Positions 1 through 7,733 are shown, counted from the first letter of the stretch. The stretch is 64,000 nt of DNA from Reinekea marina (GCF_030409715.1 NZ_JAUFQI010000001.1:3336501-3400500); one strand, 5' to 3'. Notes: generated by a model from the sequence alone, not told the origin. Translations and numbers: made by a program.

Positions 1-2
1 TT

Positions 3-272
3 TCAACAACAGCAAAGCTGATCTGGCGAACAGGAAAATCTAAAATCACCACCTATAAGTTACCAAAAACGAAACATGTTAAAAGCTTCTGCTCAAGTTG
101 TGGATCTGCCGTTCCAAACATTCAGATGAACAACAAACTTGTTGTTGTACCAGCGGGCTGTTTAAACGAAGAGATTTCCATTAAACCGACAGCGCATATT
201 TTCAAAGCAAGCGCTGCTTCGTGGGAGGATAACTTAGACAATGTTAAATCTTATGATCAACTTCCTGAATAG
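3..272 (+). CDS. GFA-family protein (C-terminal part, cut by window edge)
   Basis: The reading frame is open from the window edge to TAG at 270-272. It encodes about 89 residues containing IWRTGK, then FCSSCGSAVP (two cysteines of the zinc-binding CxxC), then AHIFKASAASWED near the end. This order is typical of the C-terminal half of GFA domain proteins (glutathione-dependent formaldehyde-activating enzyme / CENP-V fold), small zinc proteins of about 130-150 residues. The start lies outside the window. The actual substrate of this family member cannot be told; most GFA proteins do not have a proven formaldehyde role. Confidence 0.75.
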   Translation, partial: STTAKLIWRTGKSKITTYKLPKTKHVKSFCSSCGSAVPNIQMNNKLVVVPAGCLNEEISIKPTAHIFKASAASWEDNLDNVKSYDQLPE

Positions 273-344
273 AGACACAAAAACTATTAACGCACGCCTA
301 CGGCTTTACGTGGCTGTCGCCACACTGTATTTTTATCATTATAG

Positions 345-673
345 AAAACAGCGAAACCAGAAGCATTCAAAATATATAGGTACTATTTTCAGAGTATTTT
401 ACAGCTTGTCGATCAGGATTTTGTGAAAATTCGAAGTCCTTCTGAAAGGTGGTGGGTAAGAACAAGAAGCTACATATCTCAAAAACACACTATTTTGCTT
501 TGAGTAGCACTGGTAAAGAAAAACTCACGGAATCCCTTTAGTCCGAATATGCACAGATTTGCGACTCGCTACTCTCACAGACAAGGAGGCCAAATCTTAC
601 TGCCGTTTCTGGCAATGAATATTTTGAAACTCAGTATAAAACTGTTATTAGTCTTGTAAAAAATGAAGGATAG
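345..673 (+). pseudogene. Frameshifted remnant of an unidentified gene
   Basis: The AT-rich stretch between the GFA gene and lysE (273-934) has no intact gene. Two consecutive frames read like protein: from 345 a frame with IYRYYFQSILQLVDQDFVK, ending at a TGA near 509, and an overlapping frame (446-673) with YFALSSTGKEKLTESL, an in-frame TAG at 539, then SEYAQICDSLLSQT and a final TAG at 671. This looks like a gene broken by one frameshift and one nonsense change. No family is recognised. From 674 to 934 nothing is visible apart from a small inverted repeat (ATTCGAG/CTCGAAT near 752-772). Confidence 0.3.
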
Positions 674-934
674 TTAAACTAGGACATCCATCATATTTCC
701 GTTTGAAGTACTGATTCATGAACTAGGATTGGAAAATGTATACTCTCCAAAATTCGAGTGTCTTACTCGAATATATATTCCCCTTTTAGATATCCTTCAA
801 GTGCACCACTGTTGAAATTTTATTTATAAGCATTCCCTACAATCTAAGTTTGCCTATTGAAGCACACACTTAATTTCGAAGAAACTTGATTTATTTGTTA
901 CTATCACAATAAGTTACCTAAATATTTACACACT

Positions 935-1540
935 ATGATAGACATTACCGGCTTTATAATAACCATTCTGCCTATTGCCCTCTCTCCTGGTACTAGCTTT
1001 ACATTGGCCATTTCAAATATTGCTATTGCTGGGCTACGTGGTGTGCTGCCTGTGATTTTGGGCTCCGGCGTTGGCATTGTTCTACATGCCACCTTGGTGG
1101 GCTTAGGTGTTTCAACACTCATAGCCAACAATCCTCAAGCGATGTATGCACTCCACTTATTTGGCATAGCCTTTTTGGGCTGGCTTGGATTTAAGTTATT
1201 GTTCACTGGCATTCAAGCGTTCCATGAAAATTTAGCGCTGAATCATAGATTAGTAGGCTTTAAACAAGCATTATTATTAAACTTAATCAATGCGCGAGCC
1301 ATTGTTTTGTACCTGACAGTAACGCCTATTTTTGCAGGTAATTCCCTGACCGGCTTCATTGCGCTAGGGCTAGTTCATGTGGCAATGTTGGCTTGCTGGA
1401 TACTACTGGCTGGCTCTATCATTATTATTGCGCGTAGAAAAATAAAGCTTAATCTCGTTACCGGGGTAATTAACTTCATGGGCGGTACTTCGTTGTTAGC
1501 CGTTACCTTGAATATGATCTACGCCAACTTCTTAGCTTAA
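935..1540 (+). CDS. LysE/RhtB-family amino-acid exporter
   Basis: A 201-residue inner-membrane protein with about five to six hydrophobic helices. It opens with the LysE/RhtB signature: an N-terminal helix, then the SPGTSFTLAISNIAIAGLRG motif at about residues 17-36 (usually PGP in this family, here PGT), and a second motif FLGWLGFKLLFTG around residues 83-95. Length matches the usual 200-210 residues. These proteins export amino acids or related small metabolites by proton exchange; the substrate cannot be inferred. It stands alone, with no divergent lrp/argP-type regulator beside it. Confidence 0.85.
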   Translation: MIDITGFIITILPIALSPGTSFTLAISNIAIAGLRGVLPVILGSGVGIVLHATLVGLGVSTLIANNPQAMYALHLFGIAFLGWLGFKLLFTGIQAFHENLALNHRLVGFKQALLLNLINARAIVLYLTVTPIFAGNSLTGFIALGLVHVAMLACWILLAGSIIIIARRKIKLNLVTGVINFMGGTSLLAVTLNMIYANFLA

Positions 1541-1598
1541 CTTAAGGTTTTAGTTTAACAATGGATTCAAAAACTGATTTAAAATAAGGAATAATTTA

Positions 1599-1979
1599 AT
1601 GAAAGCAAGGATAAAGCACTTTGGGTTGGGTATTGTATTCTTTCCAATCCCATTTTTTTATACCACTGTATATTTAGGGGATATTGAAAACACCCTTTCT
1701 AGCTTTATAAGTATACTTATTTCTAGCCTGCTTGGCTTTGTGTTGGCAGGATTATATGCTGAGGTTTTTGCACCAAAAATCAGACGGTTTTATTGGTTAA
1801 TAACTTTATTTATAGGCATATTGATCACTATTGCTTTGCTTATAACGGGTTTGGATGAAAATACGTTTGTTGATGCAAGCTGTGTAGCGGTTGCTTTTGT
1901 TCTCATGGCAACAAGCTATAATGATGGCGTGCATAGACCTCTGAATTCAGTCCAAGAACAAAAAGACGCCCTTAGATAG
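1599..1979 (+). CDS. Small membrane protein of unknown function
   Basis: A 126-residue protein with about four predicted membrane helices (residues ~10-28, 34-55, 64-84, 90-105) and a short charged C-terminal tail. The start ATG follows AAATAAGGAATAATTTA, a usable Shine-Dalgarno. No family recognised. A nearly identical ribosome-binding context (AAATAAGGATAATTT) precedes the small membrane gene at 7429. Just downstream (1976-2065, another frame) lies a 29-codon acidic peptide reading NYEEAYELEIFDAETPDAV without a start codon, perhaps more gene debris. Confidence 0.6.
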   Translation: MKARIKHFGLGIVFFPIPFFYTTVYLGDIENTLSSFISILISSLLGFVLAGLYAEVFAPKIRRFYWLITLFIGILITIALLITGLDENTFVDASCVAVAFVLMATSYNDGVHRPLNSVQEQKDALR

Positions 1980-2119
1980 TTAAAGAGCAAATTTGCCTCA
2001 CCGCTAACTATGAAGAGGCATATGAACTCGAAATATTTGATGCTGAAACACCTGATGCAGTTTGACTTTCGGTGAAGCGTCATCGCTTTAAAAAAAGGCC
2101 AATACTAGTGTATTTTAAA

Positions 2120-2140
2120 ATATGTCGATTACTGGCACAT
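2120..2140 (+). promoter_or_regulatory. Candidate operator, copy 1 (upstream of WYL regulator)
   Basis: The 21-bp element begins ATATGTCGA and ends TGGCACAT, and sits 7 bp before the regulator start codon. It matches 16 of 21 positions with the element at 2888-2908 in front of the epoxide hydrolase gene. The shared half TGGCACAT and its imperfect inverted partner suggest a dyad operator. Assignment to the WYL protein encoded between the two copies is inference. Confidence 0.5.
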
Positions 2141-2147
2141 TAACGTA

Positions 2148-2882
2148 ATGTCGAACACCAGCTTCACAACACGGTTAGACCGTCGCCAGCGCCTTCTCGC
2201 CTTATTGAGGTCCGAAGGCAGCTGGAACACTGCCAACCTGCGCGATGAGCTTGATGTGAGCCAGCGAACCTTGATGCGTGAGCTGGCCGAGCTGAAATCG
2301 ATGGGTTATCCGATCGAATCTGAACGCGGGCGAGGCGGGGGTATCCGGTTAAAAGGACGTTGGGGCATAGAGCGTTTACATCTTTCTCATCAGGAAGTTA
2401 TTGAACTCGTAATGGCCCTCGCCATCATGGAGAGGCTTCAATCGCCGTTCTTAACGAGTAACCTGAAGGCTATCCGACAGAAATTATTTCAAGCCTTTCC
2501 TGAAAACCAACGAAAGTCAGTCTCTGGTATCCGTAAACGGATATTCATTGCCGACAAAGTCGAGCCTTTTTCAGAAGGCGACATGAAAGTGAAACTAAGC
2601 CAATCAACAGCAAAAATTTCTGAAGCGTTTTTAAGGCAACAGCTTGTCGAGATTCACTATGAATCACAATCAGGACAGCGAACAAGCCGGGTAATTGAGC
2701 CGCACTATATTGTGCTGAACTGGCCCACATGGTACATACTTTCTTATGATCATTTGCGTGAAGCCGACCGGCTGTTTCGAATAGATCGAATTAGAAAGGC
2801 ACAGGTGTTAGTGAAGACCTTTCGTTTAAAACCCAAACCTCAGTTCCACGAACGCTACGAACCTTATTTCCAATTGATTTAA
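2148..2882 (+). CDS. YafY/WYL-domain transcriptional regulator
   Basis: A 244-residue protein with an N-terminal winged helix (residues ~8-65, DVSQRTLMRELAELKSMGYPIESERGRGGGIRL, typical of the HTH_11/DeoR-like fold) and a C-terminal WYL domain (residues ~165-225) with PTWYILSYDHLREADRLFRIDRI. It is shorter than the usual ~310-330 residues, apparently lacking most of the C-terminal WCX extension. WYL regulators sense small ligands or nucleic acids. It lies directly upstream of an epoxide hydrolase gene on the same strand, and both genes carry the same candidate operator, which suggests autoregulation and control of the hydrolase. Confidence 0.85.
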   Translation: MSNTSFTTRLDRRQRLLALLRSEGSWNTANLRDELDVSQRTLMRELAELKSMGYPIESERGRGGGIRLKGRWGIERLHLSHQEVIELVMALAIMERLQSPFLTSNLKAIRQKLFQAFPENQRKSVSGIRKRIFIADKVEPFSEGDMKVKLSQSTAKISEAFLRQQLVEIHYESQSGQRTSRVIEPHYIVLNWPTWYILSYDHLREADRLFRIDRIRKAQVLVKTFRLKPKPQFHERYEPYFQLI

Positions 2883-2887
2883 GATTA

Positions 2888-2908
2888 ATATGCCAACAAA
2901 TGGCACAT
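2888..2908 (+). promoter_or_regulatory. Candidate operator, copy 2 (upstream of epoxide hydrolase)
   Basis: The element begins ATATGCCAAC and ends TGGCACAT. It contains the exact inverted repeat TGCCA-ACAAA-TGGCA and lies 53 bp before the hydrolase start codon. It matches 16 of 21 positions with the element at 2120-2140. This is the better palindrome of the pair. Confidence 0.55.
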
Positions 2909-2960
2909 ATGTCCTTATTGTGTGTTTTAAAACCACTCACAACAAAATTAAGGACCTACT

Positions 2961-3899
2961 ATGTCAACGCCGCTTTGCTTTCCAAACCCTAGCCTGATCG
3001 ACTTAAACGGCATCCAACTGGAAGTCTTTGAAGCCGGGCAACAACACCGAGGCAACCCTATCGTTCTGTGTCACGGCTGGCCGGAGCTCGCTTACACTTG
3101 GCGCTATCAAATAGACCCATTGGTTGAGGCGGGCTTCCATGTCATCGTGCCCAATCAGCGAGGTTTTGGTCGTTCAACAGCACCTGAGTACGTAGATGCG
3201 TATAACATATCCTATCTAACCGCGGACCTTATCGCCCTTCTGGATCATTTTGGGTACGACAAGGCAACGTTTGTCGGTCATGACTGGGGTGCAAACATTG
3301 TCTGGAGCCTAGCCATGTTGCACCCGAGCCGTGTCCATCGTCTAGTGAATCTCGCCTTGCCGTACCAAATACGAGGTGACCAGCCGTGGACGGAAGCACT
3401 TGAGGCGTTTTTCGGCAGTGACAATTACATAGTTCACTTTTGCCGGCAGCCCGGCGTGGCCGATGCGATCCTCGATGACAACGTAAACAGGTTTCTCGGT
3501 AATCTGTTCCGCAAGAATCTGCCTGCCAAACCGCCAGAGCCTGGCCAGATGATGATCAACCTAGCTCTAAACAAAATGCCTGAAGGCGATCCGATCATGG
3601 CTGACGCTGACCTGCAGGTGTTTGCAGAATCATTTATTCACACCGGACTTACACCCAGCATCAACTGGTATCGTAACCTGGACCGAAACTGGGAAATTCT
3701 AGGTCATGTTGACCCCATCATTCATCATCGAACGTTGATGATTTATGGGGAGCAGGATGCAATACCAAAGCTCGAAAATATTCGCGAGTTTGTCCCGAAT
3801 ATCGATGAAATTAGTCTCGATTGTGGTCACTGGATTCAGCAGGAACAACCGGAGGCTACCACAGCCGCCATCTTAAATTGGCTAGAAACCACGAGTTAA
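2961..3899 (+). CDS. Alpha/beta hydrolase, soluble epoxide hydrolase type
   Basis: A 312-residue cytoplasmic protein. Visible epoxide-hydrolase features are the oxyanion-hole motif HGWPE (38-42), the nucleophile elbow VGHDWGA with Asp108 in place of Ser, a lid-domain Tyr in NWYRN (Tyr237), the acid in YGEQDA (Asp266) and the catalytic His in CGHWIQQE (His290). An Asp nucleophile together with a lid Tyr favours epoxide hydrolysis over esterase activity; haloalkane dehalogenases share the Asp but usually have Trp contacts to halide. The natural epoxide is unknown. The gene follows a WYL regulator and shares its candidate operator, so induction by its substrate is plausible. Confidence 0.85.
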   Translation: MSTPLCFPNPSLIDLNGIQLEVFEAGQQHRGNPIVLCHGWPELAYTWRYQIDPLVEAGFHVIVPNQRGFGRSTAPEYVDAYNISYLTADLIALLDHFGYDKATFVGHDWGANIVWSLAMLHPSRVHRLVNLALPYQIRGDQPWTEALEAFFGSDNYIVHFCRQPGVADAILDDNVNRFLGNLFRKNLPAKPPEPGQMMINLALNKMPEGDPIMADADLQVFAESFIHTGLTPSINWYRNLDRNWEILGHVDPIIHHRTLMIYGEQDAIPKLENIREFVPNIDEISLDCGHWIQQEQPEATTAAILNWLETTS

Positions 3900-3971
3900 C
3901 AACCAATTTAGTTAGGGTTATTGCACTATTTGCATAGGCGTTTGCTTTTTTTTGAGAGGATGAATTAAATT

Positions 3972-4388
3972 ATGTTCAAGTTTGCCTTGGGACTTTCAAC
4001 AGCTCCTATTTTCATTGCTCAACTAGTGACGCCTACACGCTTTTTTTTGGAATTGGCTGGCATACCCGATGTTTATGTTTTTTTAATAGGTTTACTTTGG
4101 CTTACTTTGATATGCTCAGTCTATTGGGCTAAAAAATTAGTAGACTACGAATCTCCTCATCTAGCTCTATTGTGTTGTCTTTTAATATTTTCACCTATAT
4201 CGAGAGTACCTGTTTTCATATTATGGTGGATCACTAATAAATGGGAGATTGGTACTCATTACGATATATTTGATACCTGGACTCAAGCACTCATTGGGCA
4301 GCTTTTTTATGGCTCTCTTATTCAAGTCGTCCCGGGATTTATCGTTGGTTCTATTACTATTGCTGTTCTACGTTTGACAGCAGAATAA
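3972..4388 (+). CDS. Membrane protein of unknown function
   Basis: A 138-residue hydrophobic protein with about four membrane segments (residues ~5-22, 33-52, 62-85, 108-133). Its start follows TTGAGAGGATGAATTAAATT, where GAGAGGA is a reasonable Shine-Dalgarno at somewhat long spacing. No family recognised. The AT-rich composition with runs of T sets it apart from the neighbouring hydrolase gene and suggests independent acquisition. No partner gene is obvious. Confidence 0.5.
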   Translation: MFKFALGLSTAPIFIAQLVTPTRFFLELAGIPDVYVFLIGLLWLTLICSVYWAKKLVDYESPHLALLCCLLIFSPISRVPVFILWWITNKWEIGTHYDIFDTWTQALIGQLFYGSLIQVVPGFIVGSITIAVLRLTAE

Positions 4389-4399
4389 ACATCACTTAA

Positions 4400-4546
4400 A
4401 AAATCAACTTTGGTTTGGTATCTTTGGATGGAATAAAATATTCTATAGATGACAAGGGCAACATTCTGCCTGGATTTACGCGCTATGCTCGGTTCAGTGC
4501 AATACCGAATAAGCTAAAGCGTTACCTTCAAAGTTTGGTTCCATGA
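4400..4546 (+). pseudogene. C-terminal fragment of an unidentified gene
   Basis: A reading frame open from a stop at 4397 to TGA at 4544, without an ATG, reads VSLDGIKYSIDDKGNILPG followed by FTRYARFSAIPNKLKRYLQ. The residue mix is protein-like, with balanced charge and no long hydrophobic runs. It appears to be the 3' end of a lost gene. No family recognised. Alternative: a short gene started from TTG at about 4415. Confidence 0.3.
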
Positions 4547-4591
4547 GCAGACGCTCTTACTCATTTTGTTAATCGCAACAACCCTAAAGGT

Positions 4592-5164
4592 ATGAAAAAG
4601 GATATGACGCATTTACCTGAATTGATTGAAACCGAAAGAATGATCGTACGTGTCGCCCAACCAGGCGATGGTGCCAGCTTTAACAAAGCCATTCTCGAAT
4701 CTATCGAACATTTAAAAGATTGGCTTGGTTGGGTAACGCCGCCACCTACTGAATCGCAGTCAGAGGAATCTTGTAGAAAAGCCTATGGTCGTTTTCTTCT
4801 CAATGAAGATTTAATGGCGCTGTTCTTTCACAAAGAAACTGGCGAGGTAATCGGCGGTAGTGGCTTACACAATGCCGATTGGGATAAGCGTCAATTTGAA
4901 GTGGGGTATTGGGGTAATTCTCGCTATTCTAAACAGGGATTTATGACTGAAGGCGTCAAAGCTTTAGTCTCTTATGCGCTGAACGAGTTGAAGGCCACGC
5001 GCGTCTATTTAACTACCGACGAAAGAAATAGTGCTAGCTGGAAACTTGCGGAACGTGCTGGTTTTGTACACGAAGGTACGTTAAGAAATGATCGCTACGA
5101 CATGGAAGGAAACCTGCGAAATACCAAAGTTTACTCGGTGGTTCCATCTGATTCACAACGATAA
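4592..5164 (+). CDS. GNAT N-acetyltransferase, RimJ/RimL type
   Basis: A 190-residue protein with the RimJ/RimL layout: LIETERMIVRVAQPGDGASF at the N-terminus, a central strand GEVIGGSGLHNADW, the acetyl-CoA-binding beta4/alpha3 region VGYWGNSRYSKQGFMTEGV (about residues 108-127), and the C-terminal RNSASWKLAERAGFVHEGTLRN. The family acetylates N-terminal or side-chain amines of proteins, antibiotics or small molecules; the substrate is not predictable here. An alternative start ATG at 4604 has an equally good AAAAAGGA context. It is followed 28 bp later by a second, unrelated GNAT gene. Confidence 0.85.
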   Translation: MKKDMTHLPELIETERMIVRVAQPGDGASFNKAILESIEHLKDWLGWVTPPPTESQSEESCRKAYGRFLLNEDLMALFFHKETGEVIGGSGLHNADWDKRQFEVGYWGNSRYSKQGFMTEGVKALVSYALNELKATRVYLTTDERNSASWKLAERAGFVHEGTLRNDRYDMEGNLRNTKVYSVVPSDSQR

Positions 5165-5227
5165 AGTTCAATAGACTTTGGCTTAGGTTTTATGTGCATT
5201 ATTGGGCAACGAGGCTATGAAAAAAAC

Positions 5228-5632
5228 ATGGAAATTCGAGCTATTTCTTGGGAGCAAACACTGCCACTAAGGCAAAGTGTATTATGGCCAAATAAACCAT
5301 CAGAATTTTGTCATGTAGAGGGTGATTCAGGTGCCATGCATTTTGGCGCATTTACTAACGACCAGCTAGTTTGTGTAGCTTCTGTTTACCTCGATGCGAA
5401 CAAAGCGCGCTTACGAAAATTTGCAACCCATACGGAATACCAAGGCCAAGGTATAGGCTCAAAAATGTTAACCTATATTTTGCATTCCCTAAAAGATACC
5501 GATGCAAAGGTTTTTTGGTGTGATGCAAGAGAATCGGCTTTAGGTTTTTATCAGCGCTTTGGTATGCGGCAATGCGGAGAACGGTTTTATAAAGCCGATA
5601 TCACCTACTTTAAAATGGAAGTTTCTTTATAG
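5228..5632 (+). CDS. GNAT-family N-acetyltransferase
   Basis: About 134 residues from the preferred ATG at 5228 (MEIRAISWEQTLPLRQSVLW). An in-frame ATG at 5192 would add twelve residues that fit the family poorly. The motif A region LRKFATHTEYQGQGIGSKML carries the Q/R-x-x-G-x-G/A acetyl-CoA pyrophosphate loop (QGQGIG), and the tail CDARESALGFYQRFGMRQCGERFYK is typical of the small YitI/ElaA-like GNATs. The acceptor is unknown. It lies close behind the RimL-like gene at 4592. Confidence 0.85.
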   Translation: MEIRAISWEQTLPLRQSVLWPNKPSEFCHVEGDSGAMHFGAFTNDQLVCVASVYLDANKARLRKFATHTEYQGQGIGSKMLTYILHSLKDTDAKVFWCDARESALGFYQRFGMRQCGERFYKADITYFKMEVSL

Positions 5633-5875
5633 GGGGGTCGACGTTGATTTAAGCACCACCAATATTTATTAGAATAAAAGTGATACGAGGCGCGCGAAAC
5701 GATGATTGTATAAATCTAGCCCTATCCCTCTAGGAAAGCCAATCACATTGGATATTGAGCGGCATTCATTTTGGCTAAGGCTTGCTTAACAATTTGCAAT
5801 TTTCAACCTAAATAGAATAGGCTACAGAACTCATTATTCTTTGTTCAATAATAAAAAAACTAAAAAGGATTTCAA

Positions 5876-6715
5876 ATGTACCGTGCCCTAACGCTAAGCC
5901 TTGCAATTATCTACACAACCGCCCACGCGGCTGATATCAAAGAACGCACAGACGCTCATGGTATTGCGCAAGTTTGGGTGCCGCCAGGTACTTTTATGAT
6001 GGGTACCGACAACCCAAATTTCACAGAGCCTAGTTGGGCGGTCAAGGTGTTTCCTACCGAAGCGCCTCGCTTTGAAACCACGATTACCGAAGGGTATTGG
6101 ATTGATAAATACGAGGCCACCAATGAAAGTTTTCAGGCGTTCGTTGATGCCGATGGTTATACCACCGAAGCCTTTTGGTCGAAAGAAGGTTGGGATTGGA
6201 TAAGTGGGCGATACCTTCCTATTTATCCAATACCTTGTCATGAGGGTGCTGCTAATTTACCGCGCGCTTGCATCACCTGGTATGAAGCCGAAGCTTATGC
6301 TGCCTGGCGTGGCGGTAGGCTGCCAACAGAAGCGGAATGGGAATACGCCGCAGCGGGGCCTAGTAGTCTCATATTCCCTTGGGGCAATGAATGGCAAGAC
6401 AATCACGCAAACATTGGCGACACTGCGTTGCCCGTTGGTAGCTTACCGGCTGGTGTTAGCTGGGTTGGCGCGCACGATATGTCTGGGAATGTCATGGAGT
6501 GGGTAAGCGATTGGATAAACTTTGATTTTGATCGCTCTACTCAAGGAGATAATCCGACTGGCTCACCGACCGGATTCAAAAAAATGGAGAAAGGCGGATG
6601 GTATGGCAGCCACCCAAATGTAAGCCGTAATGCTTACCATCATTTTGAAGATGCGCCCATTTATCAAGATTCGCACATCGGCGTGCGTGTAGTTACGCCA
6701 GCGAAAATGCCTTAA
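5876..6715 (+). CDS. Secreted SUMF1/FGE-fold protein, probably not a formylglycine synthase
   Basis: A 279-residue protein with an N-terminal signal peptide (MYRALTLSLAIIYTTAHA) and a complete FGE-sulfatase (SUMF1) domain: WVPPGTFMMGTDN, PRFETTITEGYWIDKYEATNESF, ACITWYEAEAYAAWRGGRLPTEAEWEYAAAG, FPWGNEW, SGNVMEWVSDW, and a C-terminal GGWYGSHPNVSRNAYH...HIGVRVV. The two active-site cysteines expected near the C-terminus of true FGE are absent, so it is more likely one of the non-catalytic or ergothioneine-like relatives exported to the periplasm. No sulfatase gene lies nearby. Confidence 0.8.
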   Translation: MYRALTLSLAIIYTTAHAADIKERTDAHGIAQVWVPPGTFMMGTDNPNFTEPSWAVKVFPTEAPRFETTITEGYWIDKYEATNESFQAFVDADGYTTEAFWSKEGWDWISGRYLPIYPIPCHEGAANLPRACITWYEAEAYAAWRGGRLPTEAEWEYAAAGPSSLIFPWGNEWQDNHANIGDTALPVGSLPAGVSWVGAHDMSGNVMEWVSDWINFDFDRSTQGDNPTGSPTGFKKMEKGGWYGSHPNVSRNAYHHFEDAPIYQDSHIGVRVVTPAKMP

Positions 6716-6924
6716 TGCACAGCGCTGGGCAGCAAGGCTATAGCACAGCAATAGCGAAAGGCATGCTTCATTGGGCTGTGGAACAAGGTGCAACCTATGC
6801 TTACCTTCAAGGGGTTGCCAACTGATCCGCTATAAAACTCTAAGAAAAACTCGGATATAAACGCCAGTTTGATGATTGGTATAGAGTACTGAGTCAAGGT
6901 AGGCTGACGGTTAGTCATTGTTAA
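6715..6924 (+). pseudogene. Decayed GNAT acetyltransferase (C-terminal end)
   Basis: In the frame beginning ATG at 6715 the sequence reads HSAGQQGYSTAIAKGMLHW, then AVEQGATYAYLQGVAN, TGA, SAIKL, TAA, EKLGYKRQFDDWYRV. This is the acetyl-CoA loop (RxxGYG/S) and the closing N-x-x-A-x-x-L-Y-E-K-L-G-Y motif of a GNAT enzyme. The two stops replace positions normally occupied by Asn/Ser and by the Tyr of LYEKLG. Only the last third of the gene remains, and its tail overlaps the start of the DUF3291 open frame. It is not detectable as an open reading frame because of the stops. Confidence 0.75.
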
Positions 6925-6938
6925 AAGGATTAAATACT

Positions 6939-7394
6939 ATGTCTGGTTACCAGCTAGCTCAACTTAATGTTGCCAAGCTTCTCGCCCCAATAGATTCGCC
7001 CAAAATTGCAGACTTTGTGGCCAATCTAGATAGAATTAACGCGCTTGCAGAAGCCTCTGAAGGCTTTGTATGGCGTTTACAAACAGAAGAAGGTGATGCT
7101 ACGGGCATTGATTATTTTGGTTCAGATATAATTGCCAATATGTCCGTTTGGCGATCAATAGATGCGCTTCACCATTACGTATATAAAACGGCGCATATTG
7201 AAATTATGCGCCGTAAAAAGGAATGGTTTCATCACATGAGTGAAGCACACACAGTGCTTTGGTGGATACCTTCTGGCCACAAGCCTAGCATTGAAGAAGC
7301 CGCACTTAAGTTAAGCACTTTGCAAGATAAAGGCCCCACTGAGCAGGCTTTTACGTTTAAAAAGTCTTATTCAATACCTAGTGAATTTGTTTAA
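6939..7394 (+). CDS. DUF3291-family protein
   Basis: About 151 residues from the ATG at 6939, preferred over 6918 because AAAAGGA lies at proper spacing upstream. Recognisable DUF3291 features are YQLAQLNVAKLLAPIDSP, FVANLDRINALAEASEGFVWRLQTE, NMSVWRSIDALHHYVYKTAH, and MSEAHTVLWWIPSGHKPSIEEA. The fold is a dimeric alpha/beta barrel of the antibiotic-biosynthesis-monooxygenase kind, but no biochemical function is established for the family. It stands directly behind the decayed GNAT remnant. Confidence 0.85.
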   Translation: MSGYQLAQLNVAKLLAPIDSPKIADFVANLDRINALAEASEGFVWRLQTEEGDATGIDYFGSDIIANMSVWRSIDALHHYVYKTAHIEIMRRKKEWFHHMSEAHTVLWWIPSGHKPSIEEAALKLSTLQDKGPTEQAFTFKKSYSIPSEFV

Positions 7395-7428
7395 AACTAA
7401 CCAACAATGAAATAAGGATAATTTCGTT

Positions 7429-7659
7429 ATGACAACTCTTAAAATTAACTTGCTTAAGGTTTCAGGCACTCTATTTGCTTTTATTTTAGCTCTGTACGGC
7501 GGTATTGCACTCTACCTACTCTCAAGATCTTACCTCATGATAGACGAATCTTTTATCTCAACATTTTCTAGAATGATTTTTAGCTTTTTAGGTGCGGCAT
7601 GGGTATATAGTTTTACCAGCTTGAGCTGCAAGTTCTTTAAAGAGCAGCAAACGTCTTAA
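7429..7659 (+). CDS. Small two-helix membrane protein
   Basis: A 76-residue protein with two predicted membrane helices (residues ~8-31 and 44-63) and a short basic C-terminus ending KEQQTS. The start is preceded by AAATAAGGATAATTTCGTT, giving a good AAGGA ribosome-binding site. No family recognised. It is the last plus-strand gene of the accessory strip and converges on the kinase-like gene at 7778. Confidence 0.55.
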   Translation: MTTLKINLLKVSGTLFAFILALYGGIALYLLSRSYLMIDESFISTFSRMIFSFLGAAWVYSFTSLSCKFFKEQQTS

Positions 7660-7733
7660 CGAGGCGGTTTGGATATTGATGGAAGGCGTTTCTTGCCATA
7701 TTACTATTCTAGGCAAAAGCCAATAGTCTTAAG

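Noticed and set aside
241..426. 61-codon open frame following the GFA gene
   Set aside because: Its ATG lies inside the GFA coding region in another frame and the sequence has no family match or ribosome-binding site.
5633..5875. Possible gene in the gap before the FGE-like gene
   Set aside because: All frames are short and broken; only the upstream region of the FGE-like gene is supported.
1..7700. Integron cassette array: small plus-strand genes of typical cassette families (GNAT, GFA, DUF3291, LysE)
   Set aside because: No recurring attC-like imperfect palindromes with RYYYAAC/GTTRRRY ends were found in the intergenic gaps, no integrase gene is seen, and several genes have their own regulatory sites.
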